This document shows, piece by piece, positions 1 through 8,440 of a DNA stretch of 33,996 bases. The position numbers were made by a program, and so were the translations under genes. The DNA is from DALYJJ01 sp031969915 (GTDB lineage Bacteria > Acidobacteriota > Terriglobia > Bryobacterales > Bryobacteraceae), in contig DALYJJ010000062.1 in the NCBI GenBank assembly GCA_031969915.1, forward strand, positions 1-33,996. Reading direction: 5' to 3'. Position 1 is the first letter of the stretch. Each line of letters starts with the position of its first letter. A model generated the notes under the pieces. The model saw nothing but the letters and a program-made list of their open reading frames with translations. It was not told the DNA's origin and did no database searches.

Positions 1-3
1 TGA

Positions 4-48
4 ACCGGACAACTCACGTGCTAATCGGACCGGACAACTCACATGCTA
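4..48. repeat. Two 20-bp direct repeats at the left edge
   Basis: Positions 4-23 and 29-48 carry the same 20-mer (ACCGGACAACTCAC[G/A]TGCTA) with one difference and a 25-bp period. No gene covers it. Closely spaced repeated sites of this kind occur at the ends of some insertion sequences (IS21-type elements have repeated transposase sites), but no transposase is visible, so the element, if any, lies outside the window. Alternative: a local regulatory repeat upstream of the permease gene. Confidence 0.6.
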
Positions 49-193
49 GCGACAGCTAGGGAACCTCCGATTGCAACGATCCGCACTTGCTGACATAATG
101 AGGCGAATTTCCCGCGCTCGCGATCTTTTTGTTGGGGATTTCGCTTACGTCGACCGGCACGCAACAGGAAATGAGGAGGGTTCCGGGCGCTCT

Positions 194-2740
194 ATGAGTG
201 CACCGGCCCCGGCGCGATCGGAACAGGCGAACACGAACGGAGCGGCCGAAGGCGCCACCGGCGTGTGGGACGAGTTGTTACTCGATCTTGGCCTGTCCAT
301 CCGGCTTTTACGCGGCGCGCCCCTCTATACGCTTTCCGTCTGCCTCACCATCGCTCTCGGAATCGCCGCCACAACCACAATATTCAGCGTCGTCAACGCC
401 ATCCTTCTGCGGCCCCTTCCCTATCCGAACGTCGATCGCGTGGTGATGATCTTTGAGCGCGACGTGGCGAAAGGGTTGGAAGCGGAGCGCGTCTCGCCGG
501 CCAACTTCGCCGACTGGCGGTCGCAGAACACCGTCTTCGAACTGATGTCCTACTCCCCGCTCTGGGCCGGCTCTCGCTCCTTCAACGTCCGAGGCGAGGA
601 AGGCAACGAACGGGTTCCCGCGGCGGTTGTGTCCTCGGAGTTGTTCCCGATTCTCGGCGTGGCGCCGCAGATCGGAAGAGCGTTTACGGCCCAGGACGAT
701 CTGCCCGACAAAGAACTCCTGGTCATCCTCAGCGACCGCTACTGGCGGCGTCGCTTCGGCGGCGATCCGAAGGTGATCGGGCAGACACTCACTCTCGACA
801 ACCTCGGGATCATCGAGTGCAAGATCGCCGGCGTGATGCCCGCTGGCTTTCACTATCCGGGCAACTCCGACTTGTGGCTGAGCGGTTCAGCGACGCCCGC
901 CCCCGCGCCGAACCAGAGCGACCGCTGGTCGGGCGGCGCGCGCTTCGAAGTGGCCGCACGGCTCAAGCCGGGCGTCTCGCTCGCGGAGGCGCAGTCCCAG
1001 ATGACGGCCATCTCGGCCCGTATCGCGCAACAGTATCCGGGCCGCGTGAATCCCGAAGCGAGCGTTGTGCCGCTCTCCGAGCACGTGCTGGGTTCGCTCC
1101 GCGCCCCGCTGTTGACGTTGCTCGGCGCGGTGGGGTTCGTTCTGTTGATCGGTTGCGTGAACGCCGCGAACCTGATGCTCTCGCGCGCCGCGGCGCGGCG
1201 TAAAGAGATGGCCATCCGCAGCGCGTTGGGCGCCAGCGGCGGCCGCCTGGTCCGGCAACTGCTGACGGAGAGCGTGCTGGTCTCGGTGTGCGCCGGCGCG
1301 CTGGGAGCCGCCGCCGCCTGGCTGGCCCTCAAATCTCCCGGCTTACTGCAACTGGGCGCGTTGCCGCGCTCCGGGGAGATCGCCCCCGACCTCACCGTGC
1401 TGGGCACCGCGCTTGCCCTGTCCGTTCTCAGCGGAGTCCTCTTCGGGCTCGCGCCCGCGCTGGAGAGCCGGAACGTCTCGCTCACCGCGGTTCTCCGCCA
1501 GGGCGGACGTACGTCGCAGGGCGGCGGAGGCGGCTCGCTCCGGCACGGTCTGGTGATCGCGGAGGTGGCGTTGGCGCTCGTGCTGCTCGCCGGCGCGGGA
1601 TTGCTTTTGCGCAGCTTCCTCAAACTCACCGCGGTGGAGCCGGGCTTCCAGGTCGCCAATTCTCTGGTGGTCACCCTGGATATGTCGAGCAGCGTCTTCG
1701 GACCGCAGAACAGGCAGCAGGCGTTCTTCCAGGGCCTGTTGGAACGGGTTCGCGCGCTGCCCGGTGTACGTTCCGCCGGCGGCGTCACCGTGGCCCCGAT
1801 GAGCGACCGCATCGGGCACTCCGATTCGTTTCAAATCGAAGGCCGCCCGCCGCTCGCTTCGAACGCTCTACCGACGGCCACCAGTTACGGCATCACTCCA
1901 GGCTACTTTCAGGCGATCGCCGTTCCCTTGCGCACCGGCCGGTTCTTCGCGGAGACCGACCGCCGCGAAGCCCCTTACGTGGTCATGATCAACGAAGCCG
2001 CCGCGCGCCGCTACTGGCCGGGCGAGAACCCGATCGGCCGCCGCATTGTCTTCGGCTCGCGAGAAGGGACCGACAAGCTGCCGGGCACCGCGGAGCCCCG
2101 CTGGCGGCAGGTGGTGGGCGTTGCCGGCGACATACATGCGGCGGGACTCCAGGCTGCTCCCCGGCCCGAGGTGTACGTTCCCTACTGGCAGCAGGCCTGG
2201 CGCACGGCCGATCTGATCGTCCGCGCCGACACCGATCCGCGCGCCCTCCAGCGTGCGATTCAGGGGGAAGTGTCCGCCTTGAACAAGAACGTTGTGGTGG
2301 AGCGCGTACGCACGATGGAGGACGTCGTGGCCGCTTCCATCGCGCAGCCGCGCCTGCAAGCCGTCCTGCTCAGCGTGTTCGCGGCGGCGGCGCTGCTGCT
2401 GGCGGCGGTGGGTATCTTCGGCGTGATGTCCTACACCACGGCCCAACGCCGCAATGAGATGGCTTTGCGCATGGCGCTGGGAGCGAAGCCCGCGCAGATC
2501 GCCGGCCTGGTTCTTGGGCAGACGCTCGCTCTTACCGGCCTCGGCGTGATGATTGGCCTGGCGGGCGCGGCCTCACTGAAGCGTGTGCTGGAGACGCTGG
2601 TTTTCGGTATCCCGGCGCTTGACCCGCTGACCCTGGGCGCGGTCTCGCTGCTCCTGGCCGCGGTGGCCGTAGCGGCCAGCCTCGCCCCCGCGCTTCGCGC
2701 CGCGCGCGTCGATCCCATGGAGACCCTGCGGTGCGAGTAG
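194..2740 (+). CDS. ADOP-family FtsX/MacB-type ABC permease
   Basis: Large integral membrane protein of 848 residues with the acidobacterial duplicated permease architecture: an N-terminal transmembrane helix (about residues 46-71, followed by NAILLRPLPYP), a MacB periplasmic core, a first FtsX three-helix block (about 340-460), a single helix near 510, a second periplasmic domain and a second FtsX block at the C terminus ending in DPMETLRCE. These proteins resemble the MacB/LolC transport family, but their substrate is generally unknown and no ATPase is encoded beside it. The ATG at 194 has a GAGGAGGG stretch 14 bases upstream. An in-frame TTG at 71 would add 41 residues that do not resemble the usual ADOP N-terminal domain, so I prefer 194. 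Unlike the second ADOP gene in the window, no PadR regulator precedes it. Confidence 0.88.
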   Translation: MSAPAPARSEQANTNGAAEGATGVWDELLLDLGLSIRLLRGAPLYTLSVCLTIALGIAATTTIFSVVNAILLRPLPYPNVDRVVMIFERDVAKGLEAERVSPANFADWRSQNTVFELMSYSPLWAGSRSFNVRGEEGNERVPAAVVSSELFPILGVAPQIGRAFTAQDDLPDKELLVILSDRYWRRRFGGDPKVIGQTLTLDNLGIIECKIAGVMPAGFHYPGNSDLWLSGSATPAPAPNQSDRWSGGARFEVAARLKPGVSLAEAQSQMTAISARIAQQYPGRVNPEASVVPLSEHVLGSLRAPLLTLLGAVGFVLLIGCVNAANLMLSRAAARRKEMAIRSALGASGGRLVRQLLTESVLVSVCAGALGAAAAWLALKSPGLLQLGALPRSGEIAPDLTVLGTALALSVLSGVLFGLAPALESRNVSLTAVLRQGGRTSQGGGGGSLRHGLVIAEVALALVLLAGAGLLLRSFLKLTAVEPGFQVANSLVVTLDMSSSVFGPQNRQQAFFQGLLERVRALPGVRSAGGVTVAPMSDRIGHSDSFQIEGRPPLASNALPTATSYGITPGYFQAIAVPLRTGRFFAETDRREAPYVVMINEAAARRYWPGENPIGRRIVFGSREGTDKLPGTAEPRWRQVVGVAGDIHAAGLQAAPRPEVYVPYWQQAWRTADLIVRADTDPRALQRAIQGEVSALNKNVVVERVRTMEDVVAASIAQPRLQAVLLSVFAAAALLLAAVGIFGVMSYTTAQRRNEMALRMALGAKPAQIAGLVLGQTLALTGLGVMIGLAGAASLKRVLETLVFGIPALDPLTLGAVSLLLAAVAVAASLAPALRAARVDPMETLRCE

Positions 2741-2750
2741 CCCGGCCCGG

Positions 2751-3107
2751 CTAGGACGCCCGCGCCCCGTCCGGCACGGGCGACTCCGGCACGGCCAGCA
2801 CGGGCCGGATCCCGTCGCTGTAGCCGATGTCGAACAGCATTCCTTCGCTCGTCACGCCGCGCATGGTCCGCGGCTCCAGGTTCACCACGAACAGCGCCTG
2901 CCGTCCCACGATTTCCTGCGGGTTCTCGCGCTCCTGCCGGATACCGGCGACGATCGTCCGCTCGTGATCGCCGAACGACACGCGGAGTTGCATGAGCTTG
3001 TCGGAGCCCCGCACCTCGGCAGCGGAAAGAATCGTCCCCACGCGAACGTCGATCTGCTCCAGCACGGAGATCGCGATTGCGGGCTTCACCGGCGCGGGCG
3101 TCATCAT
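2751..3107 (-). CDS. tRNA-binding domain protein (MetRS beta/CsaA-like)
   Basis: 118-residue stand-alone OB-fold tRNA-binding domain, related to the C-terminal domain of methionyl-tRNA synthetase and to CsaA. Visible signatures are DVRVGTILSAAEVRGSDKL near residues 20-38, the TIVAGI strand, and NLEPRTMRGVTSEGML, the typical end of this fold. Such proteins bind tRNA or act as general RNA/protein chaperones. The function here is inferred from the family. The ATG at 3107 overlaps the stop codon of the phosphoglucomutase gene (ATGA), so the two are probably translationally coupled. A second ATG immediately follows at 3104. The gene converges on the ADOP permease with only 10 bases between their stop codons. 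Confidence 0.85.
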   Translation of the reverse strand: MMTPAPVKPAIAISVLEQIDVRVGTILSAAEVRGSDKLMQLRVSFGDHERTIVAGIRQERENPQEIVGRQALFVVNLEPRTMRGVTSEGMLFDIGYSDGIRPVLAVPESPVPDGARAS

Positions 3108-4750
3108 GCCACCGCCGCGGCGACGATCTCGCCGGCCTCCTCTAGAATCGCCTGCAGGTGGTCCTCGCCTTGGAAGCTCTCGGCGTAAACCTTGTAGATG
3201 TTCTCGGTGCCTGAAGGGCGCGCCGCGAACCAACCGTTTGCCGCCACCACCTTCAACCCTCCGATCGGTGCGCCGTTGGCAGGTGCGGTGGTGAGCTTGC
3301 GTTCAATCGCCTCGCCCGCCAGCGTGCCTGCGCGCACCGCTTCGGGCGCGAGCTTCTTCAGCTTGTTCTTCACCTCCGGCGACGCCGGGCGGTCGATGCG
3401 GCGGTAGTACGGCCGGCCGAATCGCGCGGCCAGGTCCTCGAAGTGCTGCGACGGCGTCTTGCCCGTTACGGCCGTGATTTCCGCAGCCAGCAGGTCGAGA
3501 AGGATTCCATCCTTGTCCGTGGTCCAAACCGTTCCGTCCCGCCGCAGAAAGCTCGCCCCCGCACTCTCCTCGCCGCCGAAGCCGTAGCCGCCGTCGAGCA
3601 GGCCCGGTACGAACCACTTGAAACCCACGGGGACTTCGGCGAGCGTCCGGCCCAGGCTCGCCACCACCCGGTCGATGATCGACGAGGAAACCAGCGTCTT
3701 GCCGGCGGCGGCCCGAGCCGGCCACCCGGCGCGATGCGTGAACAGGTACCAGATGGCGACCGCCAGGTAGTGGTTGGGGTTCATCAGGCCGTCCGGCGTG
3801 ACGATGCCGTGGCGGTCGGAATCCGGGTCGTTCCCGAAGGACAAATCGTAGTCGTCCTTGAGGCGCAGCAGGTTCGCCATTGCATAGGGGCTGGAACAAT
3901 CCATGCGGATCTTGCCGTCGTGGTCCAGAGTCATGAACGAGAACTGCGGATCCACGCGATCGTTCACCACTGTCAGATTGAGCTTGTAGCGCTCGGCGAT
4001 GGGCGCCCAGTAGGGGAGCGACGCTCCGCCCAGCGGATCGGCCCCCAGGCGCAGCCCGGCCGCGCGCACCGCCTCCAGGTCCACAGCTTCGGCGAGATCT
4101 TCCACGTAGGGCGTGATGAAATCCGTTTCGTGCGTGGAGTCCGCGGCCAGCGCCCGCTCATAGGGAATCCGCCGAACCCCCTGATTTCGTGCGCGCAGCA
4201 AATCGTTCGCCCGGTCTTCCACCCACTGCGTCACGGCCGTGTCGGCCGGCCCACCGTGCGTCTCGTTGTACTTGAAGCCGCCGTCGGAGGGCGGATTGTG
4301 GGAGGGCGTGATGACGATGCCGTCGGCCAGGTGGTCCGCGGCTGCGCGGGTGCGGTTGTACTCCAGGATCGCGCGCGAGATCACCGGCGTCGGCGTCACG
4401 CCGCCTCCTTCCTGAATCGCCACGTTGACGCCGTTGGCGGCGAGCACTTCGAGCGCGGTGCGCTGCGCGGGCGCCGAAAGCGCGTGGGTGTCGACGCCCA
4501 TCAGCAGGGGGCCGTCGATGCCTTGGGCCGCCCGGTACTCGCAAATCGCCTGGGTGATCGCCGCGATGTGGGCTTCGGTGAAGGAGCCGTCCGACGACGT
4601 GCCGCGGTGGCCGCTGGTGCCGAAGGCGACCCTCTGGTGCGGGTCCTCCGGATCGGGCGTCCGGTCATAATAGCCGGCGATCAGGCGGGCTGTATCGATG
4701 AGGGACTCCGCGGGCGCAGGCCGCCCCGCCAGCGGATGGAGATTCGCCAT
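3104..4750 (-). CDS. pgm: Phosphoglucomutase (alpha-D-glucose phosphate-specific)
   Basis: Interconverts glucose 1-phosphate and glucose 6-phosphate in the cytosol, linking glycolysis with glycogen and polysaccharide synthesis. At 548 residues it matches the length of the E. coli Pgm type. The four expected sites are present: the phosphoserine loop TPSHNPPSDGG (Ser150), the metal loop GNDPDSDRHG (about 305-315), the sugar-binding GEESAG, and the phosphate-binding RPSGTEN near the C terminus. The start at 4750 gives the family N terminus (MANLHPLAGRPA). An ATG at 4783 would add 11 residues. The gene is divergent from a second phosphohexomutase gene, with 52 bases between the two starts, and overlaps the tRNA-binding protein gene downstream. 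Confidence 0.96.
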   Translation of the reverse strand: MANLHPLAGRPAPAESLIDTARLIAGYYDRTPDPEDPHQRVAFGTSGHRGTSSDGSFTEAHIAAITQAICEYRAAQGIDGPLLMGVDTHALSAPAQRTALEVLAANGVNVAIQEGGGVTPTPVISRAILEYNRTRAAADHLADGIVITPSHNPPSDGGFKYNETHGGPADTAVTQWVEDRANDLLRARNQGVRRIPYERALAADSTHETDFITPYVEDLAEAVDLEAVRAAGLRLGADPLGGASLPYWAPIAERYKLNLTVVNDRVDPQFSFMTLDHDGKIRMDCSSPYAMANLLRLKDDYDLSFGNDPDSDRHGIVTPDGLMNPNHYLAVAIWYLFTHRAGWPARAAAGKTLVSSSIIDRVVASLGRTLAEVPVGFKWFVPGLLDGGYGFGGEESAGASFLRRDGTVWTTDKDGILLDLLAAEITAVTGKTPSQHFEDLAARFGRPYYRRIDRPASPEVKNKLKKLAPEAVRAGTLAGEAIERKLTTAPANGAPIGGLKVVAANGWFAARPSGTENIYKVYAESFQGEDHLQAILEEAGEIVAAAVA

Positions 4751-4802
4751 GCTCTCGATTCTCGTATATGGACGCCGCCCCATGGTAGCGTCAGAAGAAG
4801 CC

Positions 4803-6149
4803 ATGTTGAATCCGACTATCTTCCGTGAGTACGACATACGAGGGATTGCTGACGTAGATCTGCCGAGCGACGGTGTGCGCGGGCTCGGGCAGGCGATGGG
4901 AACGTATCTGCGCCGTAACGGGGGCCCCAACGTGTGCCTGGGCCGCGACACGCGCGAGAGTTCGCCCCGGCTGCGCGACGCCATTGCGCACGGCCTCCAG
5001 GCCGCCGGCTGCCAGGTCACCGATATCGGAGTGGTCCCCACGCCGGTGCTCTACTACGCGGTGCGCCACCTCGGCGCCGCGGGCGGAGTAATGATCACCG
5101 GCAGCCACAATCCCGCGGACTATAACGGGTTCAAGACCGTCTGCGGCGCCTCCACCATCTACGGCGCAGCGATTCAGGAACTGCTGCGCATCCTGCAGAC
5201 GGGGGACTTCGAAACCGGCGCCGGGTCGCTCCACATGTTCGACGCCGTGACGCCCTATGTGGACGAGATCGCCAGGCAGTTCTCGTTCCCGCGCCGCATT
5301 AAGGTGGTGGCGGACGGCGGCAACGGCGTCGCCGGACCGCCGATGGAGAAACTGCTGGCCAGGCTCAACGTCGACGCGGTGCCGCTCTTCTTCGACATGG
5401 ACGGCAAGTTCCCGAACCATCATCCGGACCCGACCGAGGAGAAGAATCTCGTCGATCTGAAGAATGCCGTGGCCGAACACCAGGCCGACCTGGGAATCGC
5501 TTTCGACGGCGACGCCGACCGGCTCGGCGCCATCGACGAGCAAGGCCACGTCGTCTGGGGGGACATGCTGATGCTCATCTTCGGCCGCGAGATCCTCACC
5601 CGCAAGCCGGGTGCGACCTTTATCGGCGAGGTGAAGTGCTCCCAGGTGATGTACGACGAGTTGGAGCGTCTGGGCGGCAAGCCGATCATGTACAAGACCG
5701 GCCACTCGCTGATCAAGGCGAAGATGAAGGAAGAGCACGCCGAACTGGCCGGCGAGATGAGTGGACACATGTTCTTCGCCGATCGGTACTACGGCTACGA
5801 CGATGCCCTGTACGCCGCCTGCCGCCTGATGGAGATCGTTTCGAACTCGGGCCGTCCGCTGTCGGCTCAACTCGCCGGCGTGCCGCGCATGGTGGTGACC
5901 CCCGAGTTGCGCGTGGATTGTCCCGACCATGCGAAGTTCGGGGTGGTGCGGCAGGTGCTCGAACACTTCCGCGGCCGCCGCAAGGTGGTGGAAGTGGACG
6001 GCGCGCGCGTGCTCTTCGAGAAGGGCTGGGGTCTGGTGCGGGCGTCCAACACGCAGCCCGTCCTGGTGATGCGCTTCGAAGCGGAGACACCCGAACTGCT
6101 CGATGAATACCGCCGCGAAGTGGAAGCCGCGCTGCCCGCCATCCCATAG
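4803..6149 (+). CDS. Phosphomannomutase/phosphoglucomutase (AlgC/ManB-type)
   Basis: 448-residue member of the alpha-D-phosphohexomutase superfamily. It probably interconverts mannose 6-P/1-P (and glucose 6-P/1-P), feeding GDP-mannose and exopolysaccharide synthesis. Visible sites: N-terminal FREYDIRG, phosphoserine loop ITGSHNPADYNG (Ser101), metal loop FDGDADR (Asp235, 237, 239), sugar-specificity loop GEMSGH (317-322, the version usual in PMM/PGM enzymes) and a C-terminal phosphate site around RASNTQP. The ATG at 4803 has AGAAGAAG a few bases upstream. It is transcribed away from pgm. The two enzymes belong to different subfamilies and are not recent duplicates. The exact sugar preference cannot be read from the sequence. 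Confidence 0.93.
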   Translation: MLNPTIFREYDIRGIADVDLPSDGVRGLGQAMGTYLRRNGGPNVCLGRDTRESSPRLRDAIAHGLQAAGCQVTDIGVVPTPVLYYAVRHLGAAGGVMITGSHNPADYNGFKTVCGASTIYGAAIQELLRILQTGDFETGAGSLHMFDAVTPYVDEIARQFSFPRRIKVVADGGNGVAGPPMEKLLARLNVDAVPLFFDMDGKFPNHHPDPTEEKNLVDLKNAVAEHQADLGIAFDGDADRLGAIDEQGHVVWGDMLMLIFGREILTRKPGATFIGEVKCSQVMYDELERLGGKPIMYKTGHSLIKAKMKEEHAELAGEMSGHMFFADRYYGYDDALYAACRLMEIVSNSGRPLSAQLAGVPRMVVTPELRVDCPDHAKFGVVRQVLEHFRGRRKVVEVDGARVLFEKGWGLVRASNTQPVLVMRFEAETPELLDEYRREVEAALPAIP

Positions 6150-6164
6150 CCGGCGTTCCGCTGA

Positions 6165-6204
6165 GGAAAAAAAGCGAAGGCCGGTCTCCGAGATCCGGCC
6201 TTCG
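6165..6204 (-). terminator. Rho-independent terminator, minus strand (possibly bidirectional)
   Basis: A perfect 10-bp stem (CGAAGGCCGG at 6175-6184, its complement at 6195-6204) with a 10-base loop. On the minus strand it is followed by a run of seven U (the A-run at 6167-6173), the classic intrinsic terminator layout for the macro-domain/hypothetical genes. It also lies 25 bases after the phosphomannomutase stop codon and may stop that transcript, although there is no T-run on the plus side. Confidence 0.85.
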
Positions 6205-6317
6205 TCCATCGAGAATCAGACTTGATCGACTCACGCGGAAGAGGCTCATCCTCCGCTGCACGAACAGAATTGCAGCTTTCCAGAGAGAAAGGTAGCCGGG
6301 TTCGTACTGGACCGGTA

Positions 6318-6821
6318 CTAATTCTTGACGCCCACGCCCTCGGTCCGTCCCGCCAGCGGCTTCACGATGCCGGTTCCGCAGACGCCCACCCCGATGTTCA
6401 GGAGCGCGTTCATCAGGTTGTACAACACCGCGTAGACCATCTGTTCGGTGACCGGCTGCTTCCCGGGCAGCCGGAAGTTCACCGGCAGCTCCTTCGCGAC
6501 CTGGATGCGAACAGAGTTGGGTAGTGGCTGGCCAGCGCGGTCCCGCAGGTTGGCGATCGCGATGGGTGTCTGCAACACGGCCCCCGTGCGCCCGTCCACG
6601 TAGAACTGGCAGCGCGAAAACCATCCCAGGTTGCCGGGGTCCGAGGCGTCGAACAGCAACAGCGGCGCCTGCCGCCCGGTGGCCGCCAACTCGAGCACCA
6701 AGGCGCGCTTGCCGTCGTCGAGTTTGAACTCAAATCCCGCTTGTTTGGCGATATTCCCGATGAACTCGGGATCCAGCTCAAGCAATAGGAATCGGTGCTG
6801 CCCCGCCTGAAGAACCTGCAT
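6318..6821 (-). CDS. Conserved-looking protein of unknown function
   Basis: 167-residue protein I do not recognise. It has no signal peptide or transmembrane helix. The first half alternates hydrophobic strands (HRFLLLELDPEF, ALVLELAA, PLLLFDAS), suggesting an alpha/beta or beta-rich fold. The second half has a basic segment and a hydrophobic helix (VYAVLYNLMNALLNIGVG) that could be amphipathic. The ATG at 6821 has no clear Shine-Dalgarno site, but it lies 5 bases after the stop of the macro-domain gene, so the pair is probably one transcript with coupled translation. The terminator at 6165-6204 follows. The codon pattern and GC-rich third positions match the neighbours, which supports a real gene. 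Confidence 0.65.
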   Translation of the reverse strand: MQVLQAGQHRFLLLELDPEFIGNIAKQAGFEFKLDDGKRALVLELAATGRQAPLLLFDASDPGNLGWFSRCQFYVDGRTGAVLQTPIAIANLRDRAGQPLPNSVRIQVAKELPVNFRLPGKQPVTEQMVYAVLYNLMNALLNIGVGVCGTGIVKPLAGRTEGVGVKN

Positions 6822-6826
6822 TGCAC

Positions 6827-7393
6827 TTATTTTACCGAGCTTCGTTCCCCGAGTGCGCGGGCATAGGCGGTGAGCGTCGCCTCGTCGAAGAGCACGAACA
6901 CCACTTCTTCGATCGATGTCGCCCCCTCCTGCTCCTCCAGGTAGGACGCCACGGCGCCGACCGCCACCTCCGCCGCCTGCTCCGCCGGATACCCGTAGAT
7001 GCCCGTACTGATGCTCGGGAAGCTCAGCGAGCGCACGTGCCGCTCCTCGCCCAGGCGCAGACAGGCGCGGTAGCAGGAGGCCAGGGCCGCCGGCTCGCCC
7101 TGGCCGCCGTCGTGCCAAACCGGCCCCACAGCGTGAAAAACGAACCTCGCAGGAAGGGCGCCGGCAGTCGTGGCGACGGCCTGGCCGGTGGGCAGTCCGC
7201 CCTTCGGCCGGACGGCGTCCAGGTCGTGCATGATGGCCGGTCCGCCGGCCCGGTGAATCGCGCCGTCCACGCCGCCGCCCCCCCTCAGGGCGGAGTTGGC
7301 GGCGTTCGCCATTGCGTCCACGGGGACCTTTGTGATGTCGCCCATCATCAGACGGAGCGTGGAGCGGCCGAACCGGCGAGCCTGTCCGTTCAT
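6827..7393 (-). CDS. Macro domain protein (ADP-ribose / O-acetyl-ADP-ribose hydrolase type)
   Basis: 188-residue single-domain macro protein of the MacroD/YmdB kind, which binds ADP-ribose and commonly removes acetyl or ADP-ribosyl groups in the cytosol. Diagnostic segments: GDIT followed by VDAMANAANSALRGGGGVDGAIHRAGG (binding loop 1, residues 18-51) and the phosphate-binding SISTGIYGYP loop near residue 127. The start at 7393 is 53 bases from the divergent nuclease gene. It heads a two-gene minus-strand unit with the unknown 167-residue protein. The partner does not resemble a DarT toxin, so I do not read this as a DarTG toxin-antitoxin pair. Confidence 0.92.
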   Translation of the reverse strand: MNGQARRFGRSTLRLMMGDITKVPVDAMANAANSALRGGGGVDGAIHRAGGPAIMHDLDAVRPKGGLPTGQAVATTAGALPARFVFHAVGPVWHDGGQGEPAALASCYRACLRLGEERHVRSLSFPSISTGIYGYPAEQAAEVAVGAVASYLEEQEGATSIEEVVFVLFDEATLTAYARALGERSSVK

Positions 7394-7446
7394 TTCAGCA
7401 CCTACGATAGCGCGCCGCTCCGAAAGGTGACATCCTGGGATTTCCT

Positions 7447-8214
7447 ATGCGCATCCTTTCGTGCTTCGTGTGCGTAACCTCCTTGTTTGCGTGGGGGCCG
7501 GAGGGGCATCAGACCGTCTCGCGCCTCGCCGAAAAGCGTTTGAACCCGAAGGCCAGGGCCATGGTCTCCGAGATCCTCGGGCCATCGCAGACCCTCGTCA
7601 CAGTGGCGGTTTGGGCCGACGAGGTCCGGCGCGACCGCCGCGAGAGCGGTCCCTGGCATTACATCAACATCCCGATCGACGCCAAGCGGGGTACAACCGC
7701 GGCGTTCTGCCCACCCGAGGGGTGCGTGGTTCGCAAGGTGACCGAACTGGTCGCCGCGCTCAAGGGCGGATCACTTGCCGGAGGAGAACGCGAGGAGGCG
7801 CTGAAGTATTTGGTCCACTTCGTGCAGGACATGCATCAACCGTTACATTGTGGAGATCGCCGCGACCGCGGCGGTAATGACGTCAAGGTGAAGTATTTTG
7901 GGCGCGACACCAACCTGCACGCCGTTTGGGACAGCGGGATTCTTTTCCAGCTCAAGCAGGATTCAGAGACGTTGGCCGCGCGGCTCGACGCCGCCACCGG
8001 GGCCGGTGACCGTAAGGCCTGGGCGAAGGGGAGCGTCGAGGATTGGGCCTGGGAGGCTCAAAAGGAATCGCGGAAGGTGGCCTACGGCCGCCTGCCGAAA
8101 GGCGCGACTGAGCTCGGAGACGAGTATCAGAAGCGCACCGTTCGGACAGTGGAACGGCAACTGGCCAAGGGCGGCGTGCGTCTGGCGGCCATTCTGAACG
8201 AGATTTGGAAGTAA
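7447..8214 (+). CDS. Secreted S1/P1-type nuclease
   Basis: 255-residue zinc nuclease of the fungal P1 / plant S1 family, expected to degrade single-stranded DNA/RNA and release 5' nucleotides outside the cytoplasm. A short signal peptide (MRILSCFVCVTSLFA) ends just before Trp16, whose free amino group would be a zinc ligand in the mature enzyme. All nine expected ligands are visible with P1-like spacing: Trp16, His21, Asp58, His71, His124, Asp128, His134, His158 and Asp162. Overall length is normal for the family. It is divergent from the macro-domain gene. A phosphate- or nucleotide-scavenging role is inferred. Confidence 0.94.
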   Translation: MRILSCFVCVTSLFAWGPEGHQTVSRLAEKRLNPKARAMVSEILGPSQTLVTVAVWADEVRRDRRESGPWHYINIPIDAKRGTTAAFCPPEGCVVRKVTELVAALKGGSLAGGEREEALKYLVHFVQDMHQPLHCGDRRDRGGNDVKVKYFGRDTNLHAVWDSGILFQLKQDSETLAARLDAATGAGDRKAWAKGSVEDWAWEAQKESRKVAYGRLPKGATELGDEYQKRTVRTVERQLAKGGVRLAAILNEIWK

Positions 8215-8310
8215 ATGGGGGCGGTGAAGGAAGTGCCGAGGCTGTGGGTGTACGGATGTTAAATGACACAATATGGAAACCCATAGGCCCTATCTCGTGT
8301 TTCTGGTTCA

Positions 8311-8319
8311 TGCTACAAT
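8311..8319 (+). promoter_or_regulatory. Possible extended -10 promoter for the TonB-family gene
   Basis: TGC-TACAAT at 8311-8319 resembles an extended -10 element (TGn followed by TATAAT with one change). No good -35 hexamer sits 17 bases upstream. It would give a leader of about 115 bases containing the two hairpins annotated separately. The 226-base gap 8215-8440 holds nothing else I can name. Confidence 0.3.
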
Positions 8320-8359
8320 TCCTGGAAGGGCAATCATCGGTGTGCTCTTCCATCTGTTG

Positions 8360-8411
8360 CAACTCCGGTAGGAGTTGAAACGTCTATGAAGGGCGGGAGG
8401 CTGACCTCCCG
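8360..8411 (+). promoter_or_regulatory. Two small hairpins in the leader of the TonB-family gene
   Basis: CAACTCC/GGAGTTG (8360-8366 and 8371-8377, loop GGTA) and CGGGAGG/CCTCCCG (8394-8400 and 8405-8411, loop CTGA) are two perfect 7-bp stems lying 30-80 bases before the start codon. The second one contains a GGGAGG that could be a sequestered ribosome-binding site, though it is about 40 bases from the ATG. No known riboswitch class is recognised. Confidence 0.4.
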
Positions 8412-8440
8412 GGCGAGAGGATAAGGATCAGGTTCATCAA

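Noticed and set aside
6318..7393. DarTG-like toxin-antitoxin system
   Set aside because: A macro domain is present, but the neighbouring protein has no DarT ADP-ribosyltransferase features and lies downstream of, not before, the macro gene.
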